A program made the translations under genes and the position numbers. The notes below the pieces were generated by a model that saw only the letters and a program-made list of their open reading frames with translations, was not told the origin of the DNA and made no database searches. A stretch of DNA of 64,000 bases from Anisodus tanguticus (Eukaryota; Streptophyta; Magnoliopsida; Solanales; Solanaceae). Positions 11,509 through 22,556 of this stretch are shown here, piece by piece (the first letter of the stretch is position 1; every line of letters begins with the position of its first letter). The DNA lies in the NCBI GenBank assembly GCA_034509755.1, contig CM067539.1:29018001-29082000 (forward strand), written 5' to 3'.

Positions 11509-12179
11509 TGTCTCTCTTCTAATTGTTTAGTAAAGTGAGAATTTTTTTGTGTCTACAGCTTACAAGTTCATTATGAACAATAGGAGAATGAGTCACTTAT
11601 ATAGCGCATTGAATTTTTTTTTTAGATTCAATAGCCTAAGGTCTAATGAAGAGTCATATTCATCTATCTAACATAGTAATTCTTTTTACTTTTCTTTAAC
11701 TTGTTTACTTTTTATGTTATCATTTACCGTTGTTCAAAACTATTGTATTTATCAGACATCTGAATTGCTTTCCTTTTCCTAATGCTCCATTTAACCTGAT
11801 TTAGTTAATGTATTGCATATTGATTTTTAATTAGTTAGACGCTAGCTTTTAAATTTCTCATGAATATGCTTTTTTATTATTTCAGTCTAGTGATGATGTC
11901 GTGAGTGAATGTGAATATAAGAGGATCATTGGGTGACATCAATGGAAATGATCAAGCAAATACTTAGAATTTTATTTATTTCATTATGGAACCACTTTTT
12001 CTTATATGAAATAGTAGGAATGTTTAGCATACATTAGTTTATATTGCTTCAGTTTCTTAGGTAGTAAAGTATTTGAATTTATGACTTTTGCTATTATGAA
12101 TTATTTTTATGAAATTTGATTTATGTTATATATTATTAAGTAAACTATTTATTTGATATGCATATTGTTATACAAGTTT

Positions 12180-12675
12180 GGTCTTATTTAATCACGCAAT
12201 AAACTTTTTAAATGAGAAGAAAACACATTTCAATAATCAATTTGTGACGGTAATTGATTCCCACAAATTAAATTTTATAAATAATGAAATTATATTGTGA
12301 AGATTGTAGACCCCAACATATTAAAATGTTTTTAAATATAAAGCTTATATTGTGGCGGTTGTACACCGCCACTAATTATTTTAAAAAATTTCAAATCATA
12401 CTGCGACAATTAAAAACCTTCATAAATTAAATATCTTGGAGTATGAAAATCATGTTGTGGAGGTCACATACCACCCTTAGTTGACTTTAAAACCCCCACT
12501 AATTACATTTCAATTTGCGAGGTCGTCGTGGAGGTTTTTTAAAATCGTCACAAAATGCGTCATGACGCACATAACCTTGGCGTTTCTTAAAACCTCCACA
12601 ATTCCATTTGCAGAGGTCGAAAACTGCCACAAAATTAAGAAAAAACCTCTACAAAATAAGTCTTTTCTTGTAGTG
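12180..12675. mobile_element. CACTA transposon end inside Copia-2
   Basis: The segment ends tttcttgtagtg, the inverted form of the CACTA terminus cactacaagaaa. It is preceded by many short direct and inverted words (gtggaggt, ccgccac, cctccac), typical of CACTA subterminal repeats. I find no matching cactacaag start between 11265 and 12200, so either the left end has been lost or only the right end was inserted. The left boundary given is where the subterminal words begin. Confidence 0.65.
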
Positions 12676-12684
12676 CTTGGTCTC

Positions 12685-12812
12685 ATACTACCTGAGTCAT
12701 TTCCATTGCAAATCAACTGACAGATGTCTTCACCAAAAGACTGAGTGTTTTTCAGCACAAGCATTTAGTTAGCAAGCTAGGAGTGTACAATGTCTTTCAC
12801 ACTCCAGCTTGA
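12685..12812 (+). pseudogene. C-terminal tail of Copia pol (RNase H end)
   Basis: About 38 codons read ANQLTDVFTKRL and then HLVSKLGVYNVF before a TGA at 12810-12812. This is the usual end of Copia pol, just before the purine tract. It shows that a full pol once lay between gag and this point and was replaced by the SINE and CACTA material. The upstream limit is approximate. Confidence 0.82.
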
Positions 12813-12819
12813 GGGGGAA
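12811..12819 (+). promoter_or_regulatory. Copia-2 polypurine tract
   Basis: gagggggaa lies directly before the 3' LTR and overlaps the pol stop codon, as in many Copia elements. It would prime plus-strand DNA synthesis. Confidence 0.85.
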
Positions 12820-13035
12820 TATTAGTATGCTATTTTGTAATTTAAATAAACTAGAGGGGTTTAATTGATATTTTAAGAACTTAAAAATCAATTTGACAGT
12901 TAGTTTGTTATAAAAAACCATCACAATATTCATTTTGCTTAATTTGATCAATGCAAATACAGTTCTCTCTTCTCTTCTAACTTGATCCATGGTGAACTTA
13001 GTTCAATATTGGGCAGAATCATAGCTCAACTCACA
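12820..13035 (+). repeat. Copia-2 3' LTR
   Basis: A 216-bp copy of the 5' LTR with scattered substitutions. It ends ctcaca, followed by gataa. Confidence 0.8.
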
Positions 13036-13784
13036 GATAATAAGAAGACTGACTATCTCAAAACCTCCAATAGTGAACTTCCACTCCAACAATTACTTTA
13101 TTTTACTCCAAAAGCTCCAGACTAGTAAATGAGATCACATACCCACTTTTCACAGTATGCTAGAGGGTTAATGTATGTATTTTAAATGTCATGCGCATGT
13201 CACTGAAAATTCTGGTGATACATAAGACATTTAGTCACATACACCCTAACTAAAACTAAATATACATAAAAATACATCAAACATACACCATCAATACATT
13301 TCACATACTCCAGATATATACTTTCACACCCAGTAACATACATATCTGACATACGAATTAATAACATACACCTACATAAATCCAACATACAATTATTCCA
13401 GCACCGAATCACTACTAGAAAATCCACCATACCCATCACTAGAAACCACCATTAAATTATTCATTCCGCCATAACAATGCAAAAAATATTTCTCTAACTA
13501 TGTATTTTAATGTGTTTATATATTGATGTATCCTTTTATTTCGGGTGTAATTGAATGCATTCGATTGTATTTCAACAAAATTTCAGATGTAAAATTTTAA
13601 ATATATTGTATTTACTCCAAATTATATACAAATATATATATATAACAGATTGGTATATATATATATATATATATGAATGTATTCGACTGTATTTAAATGT
13701 ATTTACATTCAAATAAATGAAATACATTGTATTTACTCAAATACACTTAGATTTGAGAAAAAAATAATTAAATACAACAGATCT
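13036..13784. other. AT-rich spacer
   Basis: No gene seen. Between 13200 and 13420 the plus strand is rich in acatac words. From 13500 to 13760 related phrases such as tgtatttactcaaat and gtatttactccaaat recur, resembling the ends of a Mutator-like element, but I could not pair them with an inverted copy. Confidence 0.4.
13635..13675. repeat. TA dinucleotide microsatellite
   Basis: Two runs of ta repeats interrupted by aacagattgg. Probable slippage repeat. Confidence 0.9.
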
Positions 13785-13928
13785 TCAGGAAAATACACTA
13801 AATCCAGACCTGAGATCATCGAAAAATACACCAAATCCAGATCTGAGATCGTCGAGAAATACACCAATTTCCTCCAAATTAGCTAGTCCAATTTCATACA
13901 CTTGAAGAGAGAGGGGTAAGAGATCGCC

Positions 13929-14099
13929 TCTTCCATCACCGTTGCCGCCTTCACGGAACTGAGCTTCATTCACGGTGATGTTACGACCATCTAGATCATG
14001 GTCGTTCATCCCTTCAATAGCATTCTTCATAGCTTCCTCATCCTTGAAGGTAACAAACCCAAATCCTCTAGATCTACCAGTTTCCCGATCATTAATGAT
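13929..14099 (-). pseudogene. Exon of a glycine-rich RNA-binding protein (GRP, RRM domain)
   Basis: On the minus strand, a splice acceptor (tttttcag ending at 14100) is followed by IINDRETGRSRGFGFVTFKD, then EAMKNAIEGMN and DLDGRNITVNEAQ. This is the second half of the RRM of plant GRP7/GRP8-like proteins, with RNP1 as RGFGFVTF. In those genes an intron precedes exactly this point. The text keeps the family pattern until EAQFREGG; the glycine-rich tail is then replaced by unrelated sequence. The first exon (RNP2 half) is not found within 4 kb upstream on the minus strand. Intact splice acceptor and frame argue for capture of genomic DNA, perhaps by a Mutator-like element, rather than a retrocopy. 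Confidence 0.85.
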
Positions 14100-14527
14100 C
14101 TGAAAAATATTTAAAAAATTAGTGCTGACCAGTGGGCCGGGCTCGGGTCTTGCGGGTCGGGTTTGGCGGGATCGGGTCGGGGCGAGACGGGTGAAGGGGG
14201 CGGGATCGGGGCTGGTGGGTCAGGCGGGATGGGGTTTGGCGGGATTTGCCGAAGTCCCGTCCCGATCCCGTCGGAATCGGGTCAGGGCGGGATCGGGATC
14301 GGGTTCCGGCGGTTTTCCTTTTTTTTAATAACATATGTATAAAAAAAACTCAATAATTAAACAAGACAAGATAGTGTAATAAAAACATCCCAAGACTGTT
14401 TTTGTGCCTCTTATATTATTTAATAGACATTTGATTTTTTTGTAATACAAATACAATTGTTGAAATTGCAACTTTGTGATGTTGTATAAAAGTTGCAAAT
14501 TACATGATAAAATTGCAATTAAAAAAA

Positions 14528-16958
14528 TTACATTCTGAAAAAAACTTGTTCTAGTTTCTTGATAATTTCCTGTGGTTCTTCGGTTGGAATTGATATTTGT
14601 TGGTCAAATTGATCCACGTCGCTTCCACCACCTTCGGATAAGATTTCGTTGTAGTTTTCGTCTTCTTCTTCGTTGATCTCCGGTTGACCGCACCTTCTCC
14701 GCTCCGCTCGTATCCAATCTCTGAATAATACTGCAATTTTCAAGCTGTCTCCGGCTAATGAGTGTCTGTGGTCTCCTATTTGATATCTGCCGGCAGAAAA
14801 AGCGCTTTCAGACGCAGTTGATGACGCTTGAATGTTCAAAACATCTCAGGCCATCATTGCAAGTGTCGGAAATGTCTTTTCATTCCCCCCCAGTATTTCA
14901 GCAAGGCTTCACGTCCTTCTTCATTGAGAACTGCTTGGTACGGTACAGAACCCTGCAAAACAAAAATATCAAGCTCGCTAATTTGGTTAGTAGCGGTACG
15001 GCCTCACATTCTATTTCTGAGACTTTCAATACTAGCCACAGAAACAGCATGTCTTTTATGAGGTTGTGTTGAAGATGAAGAAGATGGTATGGAAGCCGGT
15101 AGGTTACTAGCACTTTCTTGTTGGTAAAACCTATATATTTTTTTACATTGGTCTTCTACGCTAGACAACACTTCTTCTTTAATTTGTTCAATAGGTGGTG
15201 GGTGATTTAGATTTTTTGGACTTGGAGGTGGTAGTACTTCTATACAATCGTAAATAGTTTCAATAAGTGATTTAGTACCGTCTATTTTAATAGTCGGATT
15301 TAATACAGCACCAATAATATAAATAGTGGGAATAGGAATAAAATATTTTTTTATTTTGATAAACATTTTTTAATAGCTGCCATATAAGCTGGTTTTTCCA
15401 TATATTCACTAAGTAATAAAAATATTAGAGTTATATAAAACAACATAATTGAAATAGTAGGATAATACATACCGGAAAATTCTTTTGTTGCTTGAAAAAA
15501 ATTCTCTAAAAATACAATAAGTTCGGAAATTTTTACCCAATCACTATCTACAACCATATCAGCTGGATTTTGATTATGAGAGTTAAAAAATAAAGTTATA
15601 GGTTTTCTATAGTCATAAACAACAAGTAGTTGCTCGTATAAATAATTCCACCTAGTGGGTACTTCTTCTGGATTTTTTCTATAAGGTAGTTGGCAATCGT
15701 GACAAGTTTTTTTATATTCTTTTCTTCGTTGAAATTACTTTTAAAAATAAATTTATAGCAAATTGTATTTTACTAAGAATGTCTTCAAAAAGTGATAGAC
15801 CATCCCTTTATAATTAAGTTATATATATGGCGCACACATTTTATATGAAAATGATCTGAAAAAGATGGAGTTAAACTATTTTTTAAAATTGTAATAGCGT
15901 AATTGTTAGAAGAAGCGTTATCTAATGTAATAGTCATAATTTTATCGGTTATTCCATAATAATGACACACTTGATAAATATTTTATGCAATAAAAGTACC
16001 AGTGTGCCTATCATCTATATATCTATACGCTAAGATACATTTTTGCATAGACCATTTATAATCTATCCAATGACAAGTTACCGTTAAATAATCATGGCCG
16101 TTAGTACTACGACCTATATCAGACGTGATAGATACTTTGCCATTAAAATGATATAATGAATAACGTAAATATTGTTGATATTCATGTGCAAATTTAAATA
16201 CATCTCTCTTAACAGTTGATCTAGGAAAACCGTTAAAAGCAGGATTATATATATATCTCTAATGTAATGAATAAAACCGGGAGATGAAGGAAATGAAAAA
16301 GGCAAACCCTCCACAGCAACTAATTTTGATATTGCTTCTCTATCTCTATGTTTATTGTATTTAGGACCTACAATTCCCCCCGTCATAGGGTTAATTTGAC
16401 CCTGTACTTGGTCCAGGACAGTATCAGTATGTGAACCTTGTTCCGATGGAGCGGGCGTTTGCGCACCCGGTTTTGAAGCCTGGTATTGGGCATACCTAGC
16501 TGGATGAGCCCTTACTACGTGTCTCATTAAACCCCCGTCCCACCGTGACCTTTTCCAGTTTTAAAATTTAAAACATCTTTACAAATTTTACATCTAGCTA
16601 CTTGATTCTCTACGTCCCTATCAAAAAATATCCATGCATCTGATTTTAATGGTCGATTTGCTGGACCTCATCTCATACTAGGGGGAATAAGAGACATTTC
16701 AGTTGAAGGTGCACTAGTGGGTGTGTTGTCATCAACATTAGTGGGTGTATCATCTAGATCATCGTCTAAATTAAAGTCTTCTTGAGTTCCAGAAAATAGT
16801 TCCTCGTCTAAATCTAATGGTATTGTAGGAAAATATTCAGTATCAACAAAATCATCCTGTGTAGGAATATGATGACTAGAAGAAGTACCCTTTCCCTTAT
16901 TGCCCCTACTAGAAGAAGCCTGACTCCTACCCGTAAGCATACGTTTAAATCCTTCCAT
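14528..16958 (-). pseudogene. hAT transposase, frameshifted and interrupted
   Basis: Reading leftward: an acidic serine-rich N-terminus begins MEGFKRMLTG at 16958. A BED zinc finger lies at about 16650-16520 (CKICKDVLNF then HGGTGVLMRHVVRAHP). The first catalytic region near 16130 reads SDIGRST and the second near 15920 reads TLDNASSNN. The C-terminal dimerisation block at about 14839-14720 reads IQASSTASESAFSAG then LFRDWI. These are the expected hAT domains in the correct order. They fall in several frames separated by stops, so no full protein is made. hAT transposases cut and paste DNA and make 8-bp duplications. Confidence 0.87.
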
Positions 16959-17447
16959 TATAAATTTATAATTATACTAATAAATAATTAAAGTAAATAA
17001 AATTAAGTGCTCTAAATAAAATAAACAGACAATAATAATTTAATGAAGGAACGAATGTACCAAACGTCGACGTGTAATCGAGAGGTTGAAAATTGAAACT
17101 TTGCTCGATGGAAGATCCTCAAGCTAGTTGCCAACTTCACTCCCAATTTCCAAATGAATAAATAAAATTGTATATTTAGTAAACAATGTAGACTTGTAGA
17201 GAGATAGATTGAGATATTAGAGAGATTATAGGAAGATTTGTGAGAAAGATGAAGAGAAAATGAGTTATTTATAGTTGAAAAATTGGGCTAAAGTATAAAT
17301 ATAATAACTTATGGGTTAAAAATAAATATAAAGGGGTAGGGGGGTTGGGGGAGGGGGGGGGGGAGGCCAAAAATGGCCGTTGCACAACGGTCAAAATGTA
17401 AAATGGTCGTTGGTGCAACAGTTATTTTTGCAAAAAAGGAGGTTACG

Positions 17448-17560
17448 GGAGGGATCGGGGCGGGCTTGGGATCGGGATCGGGGCGGGCTCGGGATCGGGG
17501 CGGGCTCGGGATCGGGGCGGGACTAGCGGGACTGGGGCGGGCCGGGACGGGTCGGGATGA
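17448..17560 (+). repeat. G-rich subterminal tandem repeats of the hAT element
   Basis: A unit close to ctcgggatcggggcggg is repeated about four times. The left end (14130-14310) has a similar but less regular composition. Runs of three or four G at short spacing could form G-quadruplexes on the plus strand. Open frames across these ends are by-products of composition. Confidence 0.85.
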
Positions 17561-17671
17561 GACATTGTCCCGTCCTGATTCGAGTCCTGATACCGATCTT
17601 TTTTTTTACTACTCGGGTTCGGGGCGGTGTCAGGGCGGGACCGGGCCGTCCCGGCCCACTGGCCAGCTCTA

Positions 17672-18279
17672 AAAAAATACACAACAAACACATCAGATCT
17701 AAGAAGATCTACATTGTTACAACCAAAAAACTGTAAATCCATAAACCTCATAGACGGAGGAGATGGATGATACGACGACGGTTGAGGGAGAAGAGAGAGA
17801 GAAAAGGGAGAGAGAGGGACCAAATAGAGGGAATGGTATTTGGCTGGAGAGAGGGGAGGGGGGGTGAGAGAGAAGAGAGGAATGAGGGAGAAATACAAGT
17901 CATAAACCTAATGTATTTTGGCATAGTTATGAATTGATAGTTTACAAAATCACGGTAGCTACTAAATATAAATAAATTAAAAGGTAGTTATTATCAATAA
18001 TTACCTCTTAGAGGTAGCTATGCCAAGTAATTATTCCAATAAGTTATACCCATTTAAGTGGCTAAAATTAAGGGATCTTCCTTTTGCTATTAATTTGCTA
18101 CAATTGACAAAATATTGCTATTTCACGTAATTAATTTTAAATATCTCTAATAATTATAATTATAATTATAATTATAATTTCAAAATCAATTATCAGAATA
18201 AAAAAATTCTATAAATAAATAAATCAAAGTATTGCTTCACCTATATGTATGTCAGAAGTTCAATAAAACAATCGTATAT
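17672..18279. other. Flank between the hAT and the LINE
   Basis: No gene seen. 17760-17890 is purine-rich (gagagag, ggggaggg). 17930-18030 contains ggcatagttatgaa and a later gtagctatgcc, short words like those in some Solanaceae Mutator-like termini. A taattataatta microsatellite lies near 18150-18180. Confidence 0.4.
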
Positions 18280-19046
18280 AGATCTGGTTAAACAGGAACC
18301 ACAACACCTTCGACAATAAGAGTGACCAACCTTGCTTCAAGAATGCTTATCGCAAAGCAATTGAGTTTAGCAGCCTCACGAGCAACCATAAGAAGACTAC
18401 CAGAAGGATTAACATTCCTTTAAAATGAGAATCTCCCAAAAAGGTACCTTTAAGCTAAATATTGATGGCTCCAGCTTTGGGAACCTAGGAAAAAAAAGGA
18501 AAAGGTGGTATTGAAGGGGTGATTAGAAATAACAAAGGGGACTGGGTCCTAGGATTCAGTAAAGGATTGCCTAATACCTCTATTATCGATGCTGAACTAA
18601 CGACCATTATGCATGGCCTTCAGTTAGCTCATGATCACAATCTCTTGCCATTGGAGATCAACTGTGACTCTAAGGAGGTAATTACAATGATCAAACAAGG
18701 TCATACACCTTATATGTCTATTATCTTTGAATGCAGGTCCTTGATGCACAAGCTGAGCCATTTGGAACTAAAGCACATCTATCGTGAGCAGAACATGATG
18801 GCAGACGTACTGGCTAAGGAGGGAGCAAGAAAGGAATTCTTTGATGGTGCAATTTTTTTTGAGGTACCCCCCCCCCCGGGTGTTGTTTTTGGAACAATGT
18901 AATGGTCAAACTTATGATCGCAGTGTAAATTTTTGTGACTTGCAAATTATGGCCAATGCGCCGAATCATGTAACAGGCATAAGCCTGGATGCTGGGTAAC
19001 TTGTATATTTTGTTATATAGCTTATGCCTAGTATCGGGTTTACCAA
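18280..19046 (+). mobile_element. 5'-truncated LINE, 3' end with RNase H
   Basis: The end of a LINE ORF2 followed by a short 3' tail that stops in gtttaccaaaaaa, an ending typical of plant LINEs of this type. The left edge is uncertain because truncation leaves no terminal repeat. No target duplication was identified. Confidence 0.72.
18449..18902 (+). pseudogene. LINE ORF2 C-terminal RNase H domain (RVT_3 type), frameshifted
   Basis: The domain starts KLNIDGSSFGN. A run of A residues near 18490 breaks the frame, which resumes at about 18519 with IRNNKGDWVLGFSKGLPN, AELTTIMHGLQLAH, NCDSKEVI and MMADVLAKEG. The four acidic RNase H residues are present (D of IDGSS, E of AELTT, D of CDSKE, D of ADVLA). 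The frame ends at TAA 18900-18902 after a proline run from a poly-C tract. In plant LINEs this domain degrades RNA in RNA:DNA hybrids during target-primed reverse transcription. Similar domains exist as host genes, but the frameshift and LINE-like tail favour a relic. Confidence 0.78.
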
Positions 19047-20605
19047 AAAAGAGCGGATGGTCAGTTTAATTATTTTATAAAGAAAGTATTATTATTACTA
19101 TTATTATATGAGAGCCAAAATAAAATTTGACCTACACTTTTATCAAATATCTTTTATGTATTTTAATTGTAAAATTTGTTGAGTATAATATTTCTATATG
19201 TTTTTTAGTATATTTAACTTTATTTAAATTAAGTTTAAGTTTTGCACTTTATACTCCATAATGTTTTTCTCAAAGGGAGGGAATAATAGAGATGCCTTGT
19301 AAGCTCGTGGTTGGCCGTTATTATGGTTATTAAACATAGCGTCTCAAAAGTTTCACAAACTATAAAGTCATCTTGTCTTCCTTAGAAAAGTAAAAAAAAG
19401 AAAAACAAATGAGAGTAACAAATGGTAGGCTGTACAATTGTGAAGGTCACAAGAATGATTACATTAGATTGCTTAATTTAGAAGTGGCCTTAAAAGATTT
19501 TGGTCATTAGATGCACATGGCCCACTGCACTACTCATTTTGGTACATCATAATTCATAGACCTTTTAAGTGATTGTAATCATAGTTATGACATTTTCTGT
19601 GATACTCTAATCGGGAGAAATACTTTTGTAACCCTTAATAATTTATTTTTTTGATTTATGGCATTTTTACAAGATATTTGTATTTTTTAGGCATATGAGA
19701 TCTGAAAAAATACATAAGAGATCTAAAGATGTCATTTTCTTTTAATCAAATTATAAGAGATAAAGAGATCTCATTTCCTCGCTCTCTAATTATACCCTAT
19801 CAAAAAATTAATGAATCATGAATAATAGCTAATTAGTGTCCGCCTCAGTTCAAAGTAATTTGATTAAGGTTGAAAATAATTAACATTGCTAAATCAATAT
19901 ACTGCAGCATAGCAAAGTGTCCCTGGTTTTCTTCATCCAGTTTAGTATCTGTTTTTATTAGATCCAGAGCAAAGTGTCCAAACTGATTTTCCCCCCACCT
20001 AATATTCTGTATCTATTTTTATATCAGACTAATTCAAATTTATGTCGGAAAGTTCTAGAGCTAAGTGTCCATGCTGATGGCTTTTTAGGTTAGGGTGGTT
20101 GATTTTCAAAATAATAAATATTAAATGTGATTCTATTTGGTTTTATGTGTAAAATACCTAAAAAGAATTAAAGATAATTAGAAAACAGATTGTCTTAAAC
20201 CTATATCTGAGTGTAGGTACATAATTGTAATTGTATCACACGTATAGGTAAATAACATATTAAGTTAAGTAGAGAAGCAATGACCATTTCAAGAAAAAAC
20301 TATTAATTATTGCGAGATGGAATCTAGCGGATAAATTGCCCAAGACAAAAAAAATGTAATTTTTAATGGGTTTAAGTTATATAGAGAGGCAGTGCAAGGA
20401 ATTTTATATTATTAAATTATCTTTACCTGCTACACGACAAGTAATCGATAGGTTCGATCTTATTTTTCAAGATTATAAATACTGTATTTAAGAATTGAAA
20501 ACCAATAAACTCTTTTTACCTTCTACATGTATGATCGGCGTAGCCGTGTACGTAGGTGATATATTTTTCCAGTTAAAAATCTATACAAGCTGTTAAAAGT
20601 CTCAT
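19047..20605. other. AT-rich intergenic DNA
   Basis: No gene, RNA gene or transposon end recognised. The phrase agcaaagtgtcc recurs near 19911 and 19970, and a related taagtgtcc near 20063. Confidence 0.4.
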
Positions 20606-20736
20606 ATCGGATATGGAATGAGAATACAGACTCTTTATATGGACTTGGACAATCCTTACCCTACAACCTAGCTTTTGGGGTTGAATTATGCCCACGATCC
20701 ATATAAAGAGTTCATGTTCCTATTCCATATCCGGTG
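20606..20736. repeat. Inverted repeat with arms of about 38 bp
   Basis: The left arm contains atatggaatgag and actctttatatgga. The right arm contains tccatataaagagt and attccatatccgg, its complement with a few mismatches. The loop of about 55 bases includes agcttttggggttgaattat, a phrase I recall from Solanaceae repeat DNA. It could be a small MITE or part of an LTR. Confidence 0.7.
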
Positions 20737-21179
20737 CGGAACTCTTAACACAAGCCTTGAGTTCGAATCTCCAAGTTAGATAAGCTTACTTGTATTTGTT
20801 TCAACATTGTATGAACAACTTCTGAATATATGGTAGATCTAATACTTTCATAATTAAAACTTTTCCATATTACGTGTTACTTAAATTTTCATTCCATTGC
20901 TTCATTCAAAAACTATTTAAAACTCATTGTCCTTCACACTTTCTTCTTAAGATATTTTTCTATGTTGGAGGAGGAAAGAGGATTACAGGAAGTTAATTAA
21001 CATGCATTAAAAAAAATCATCAAACTAATTGTTGCCACTTTAAAATATCTAACTTATGAGTTATAATATGGAAGTCATTAAACTAATTTTTGCAACTTTA
21101 AAAACGTTCAATCATAATTTTTTTTACAAAAGTCGCTAATCTAATTTTTGTGACTTTAAAATCACTGAACTTATCCAAA

Positions 21180-21562
21180 GTCTGACCTAATGGTCAAAGA
21201 AGTGAGTCAAGAACCATGATTAAGTTCAAATACTAGCGGAGACAGAAATATTAAGTGATTCTTTCTATCTACTCAAACCTTGGGAGGTAGAGTTACTCGG
21301 TACTTGTGTTGATGGTAGATAGCAGGCATAGGCAAGTTCAAGATTTGAAATTTATGAGTCCCTACCATTTGCCTCAAGTTAATATACTATAATAATTAGG
21401 TTTACACTAAAATATTTATAATTTTCTGGATATTTTAGTACATATACAACGTATGAGCATGCAAAAATTGCTGTTTTTTTTATAAACTCGTAACTAACAC
21501 TCGGAATCCGCCATTGGTAATATGTACTCGTGGAATTAGTCGAAGTGCTCAAGCTAGCAGGT
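21180..21562 (+). repeat. SINE-like copy split by about 210 bp
   Basis: 21180-21318 has a tRNA-like head: an A-box-like taatggtcaaag, a B-box-like agttcaaatac, then ggaggtagagttactcggta. The expected continuation, gtggaattagtcgaagtgct, appears only at about 21531. The 210 bases between have no match to the family and look inserted. The assignment is from recall of Solanaceae SINEs. Confidence 0.55.
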
Positions 21563-22330
21563 ACTCTCTGAAGTGTGGGTGTGGATGGGGTCACTTTCTC
21601 CTTTTATGTTGGAATAATGGTATTGGTAGGTAAAAGTCAGTAAATGGGATGCATAAATTGGGGAATTTTTAGCCCCCATTAGTGTGTTAAATTGCCGAAA
21701 ATCCATCCGCCAAACATGACAAATGAGTGTAAGGAAATGTCAAATCGAACGTAAAGAATAACATGTCTCATGTGAATTTCAATCTTGAAGTGTGCTCAAA
21801 ATTCAAAATACCATGCACTATTTTTTAGTAGAGATGAATATTCATGAATGCGACAACAAAGCTAAGGTCAAGTATTTTGAACGATTTTTGTTTACATAAT
21901 ATTTATAGTGACTATTTCTATAGATAGACAAGACATTTCTTATTTTAGTATAAATTCAGCAATGTTTAAGAAATGTGCCACCACATATAATGAATTCCAT
22001 TTAAAGTAACTGTTGTCTTTAATTCCAAAGTAACCTTTTGCACTATGCCCATTTAATTATGGCTGTTATTTTCTGTCATCCAGCCCTATGACTGTTGAAT
22101 TTCAGAAAAAGTAGGATAAAAATTGTACAATTATTGAAATAATCCTAAAGTCACTAAAATTGTATATCTTCAGAAAGATACTGAAAAATTCAAGGAAAGG
22201 GAAGAGAAATGTGTACTGTAGTTTTTTTTCACAATTATTGCCTGAGGTTAAACAAAAGTAAAAAAATAAAGTAAGATCTCCTACAACTTTTTGCAGAACG
22301 TCGTTTCTTGTCCAAAATCTTTTACAATTA
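21563..22330. other. AT-rich intergenic DNA
   Basis: No feature recognised. Confidence 0.4.
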
Positions 22331-22556
22331 CCCCTCCGTCTCAATTTAAGTGTCTTAGTTTGACTTGACACGGAGTTTAAGAAATAAAATAAGACTTTTG
22401 AATTTTATGGCCTTAAATTAAAGATATGTTGGGTCTTTCAAATCTTATGGTATTAAACTTGCCTTGAAACTGAAAAACTTACTAAATATAAAAAGAAATA
22501 ATATTTTTAGGACAGATCAAAAAAAAAGTAAGACACTTAAATTGGGACGGAGAAAA
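22331..22556. mobile_element. Stowaway-like (Tc1/Mariner) MITE
   Basis: 226 bp with inverted ends: ctccgtctcaatttaagtgt on the left, and on the right acacttaaattgggacggag, its complement with one change. TA flanks both sides (22329-22330 and 22557-22558), the Mariner target. It has no coding capacity and would need a transposase in trans. Confidence 0.87.

Larger units (their letters stand above)
9839..13035 (+). mobile_element. Non-autonomous Copia derivative with gag only (Copia-2)
   Basis: Short direct repeats at 9839-10043 and 12820-13035 flank an interior that begins with a perfect tRNA-Met primer site and ends with a purine tract. Likely target duplications are aataa (9834-9838) and gataa (13036-13040), one mismatch. 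The interior keeps gag, then about 1.4 kb of non-coding sequence including a SINE tail and a CACTA end, then the last codons of pol. Protease, integrase and reverse transcriptase are absent, so movement would need a helper element. The structure resembles gag-only LTR elements described in plants, but loss of pol by deletion or replacement explains it equally well. Confidence 0.85.
14120..17671 (-). mobile_element. hAT transposon with degenerate transposase
   Basis: Inverted ends: tagtgctgaccagtgggccg on the left, and on the right ccactggccagctcta, whose complement starts tagagctggccagtgg. The flanks are A-rich (taaaaaat on the left, aaaaaaat on the right), a plausible 8-bp duplication with one mismatch, though runs of A make the exact edge uncertain by a base or two. 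The minus strand between the ends carries a broken hAT transposase. Both subterminal zones are extremely G-rich on the plus strand. The element sits about 20 bases beyond the splice acceptor of the GRP exon, that is, within its former intron. Confidence 0.87.

Noticed and set aside
13200..13439. 79-codon minus-strand frame
   Set aside because: Low-complexity acatac-rich DNA gives a Tyr/Val/Cys-rich frame with no recognisable domain.
14122..14334. Arg/Pro- or Gly-rich frames at the left hAT end
   Set aside because: Caused by the G-rich subterminal repeats, open on both strands.
17373..17898. Gly-rich and Pro-rich frames at the right hAT end
   Set aside because: Same cause: G-rich transposon end and adjacent purine-rich DNA.
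18860..18890. Run of c as a possible assembly error or regulatory site
   Set aside because: Homopolymer in a dead LINE; no evidence for function, and sequencing error cannot be tested here.
18519..18902. RNase H-like protein as a host gene
   Set aside because: The start of the domain is in another frame behind an A-run, and the 3' tail matches a LINE end.
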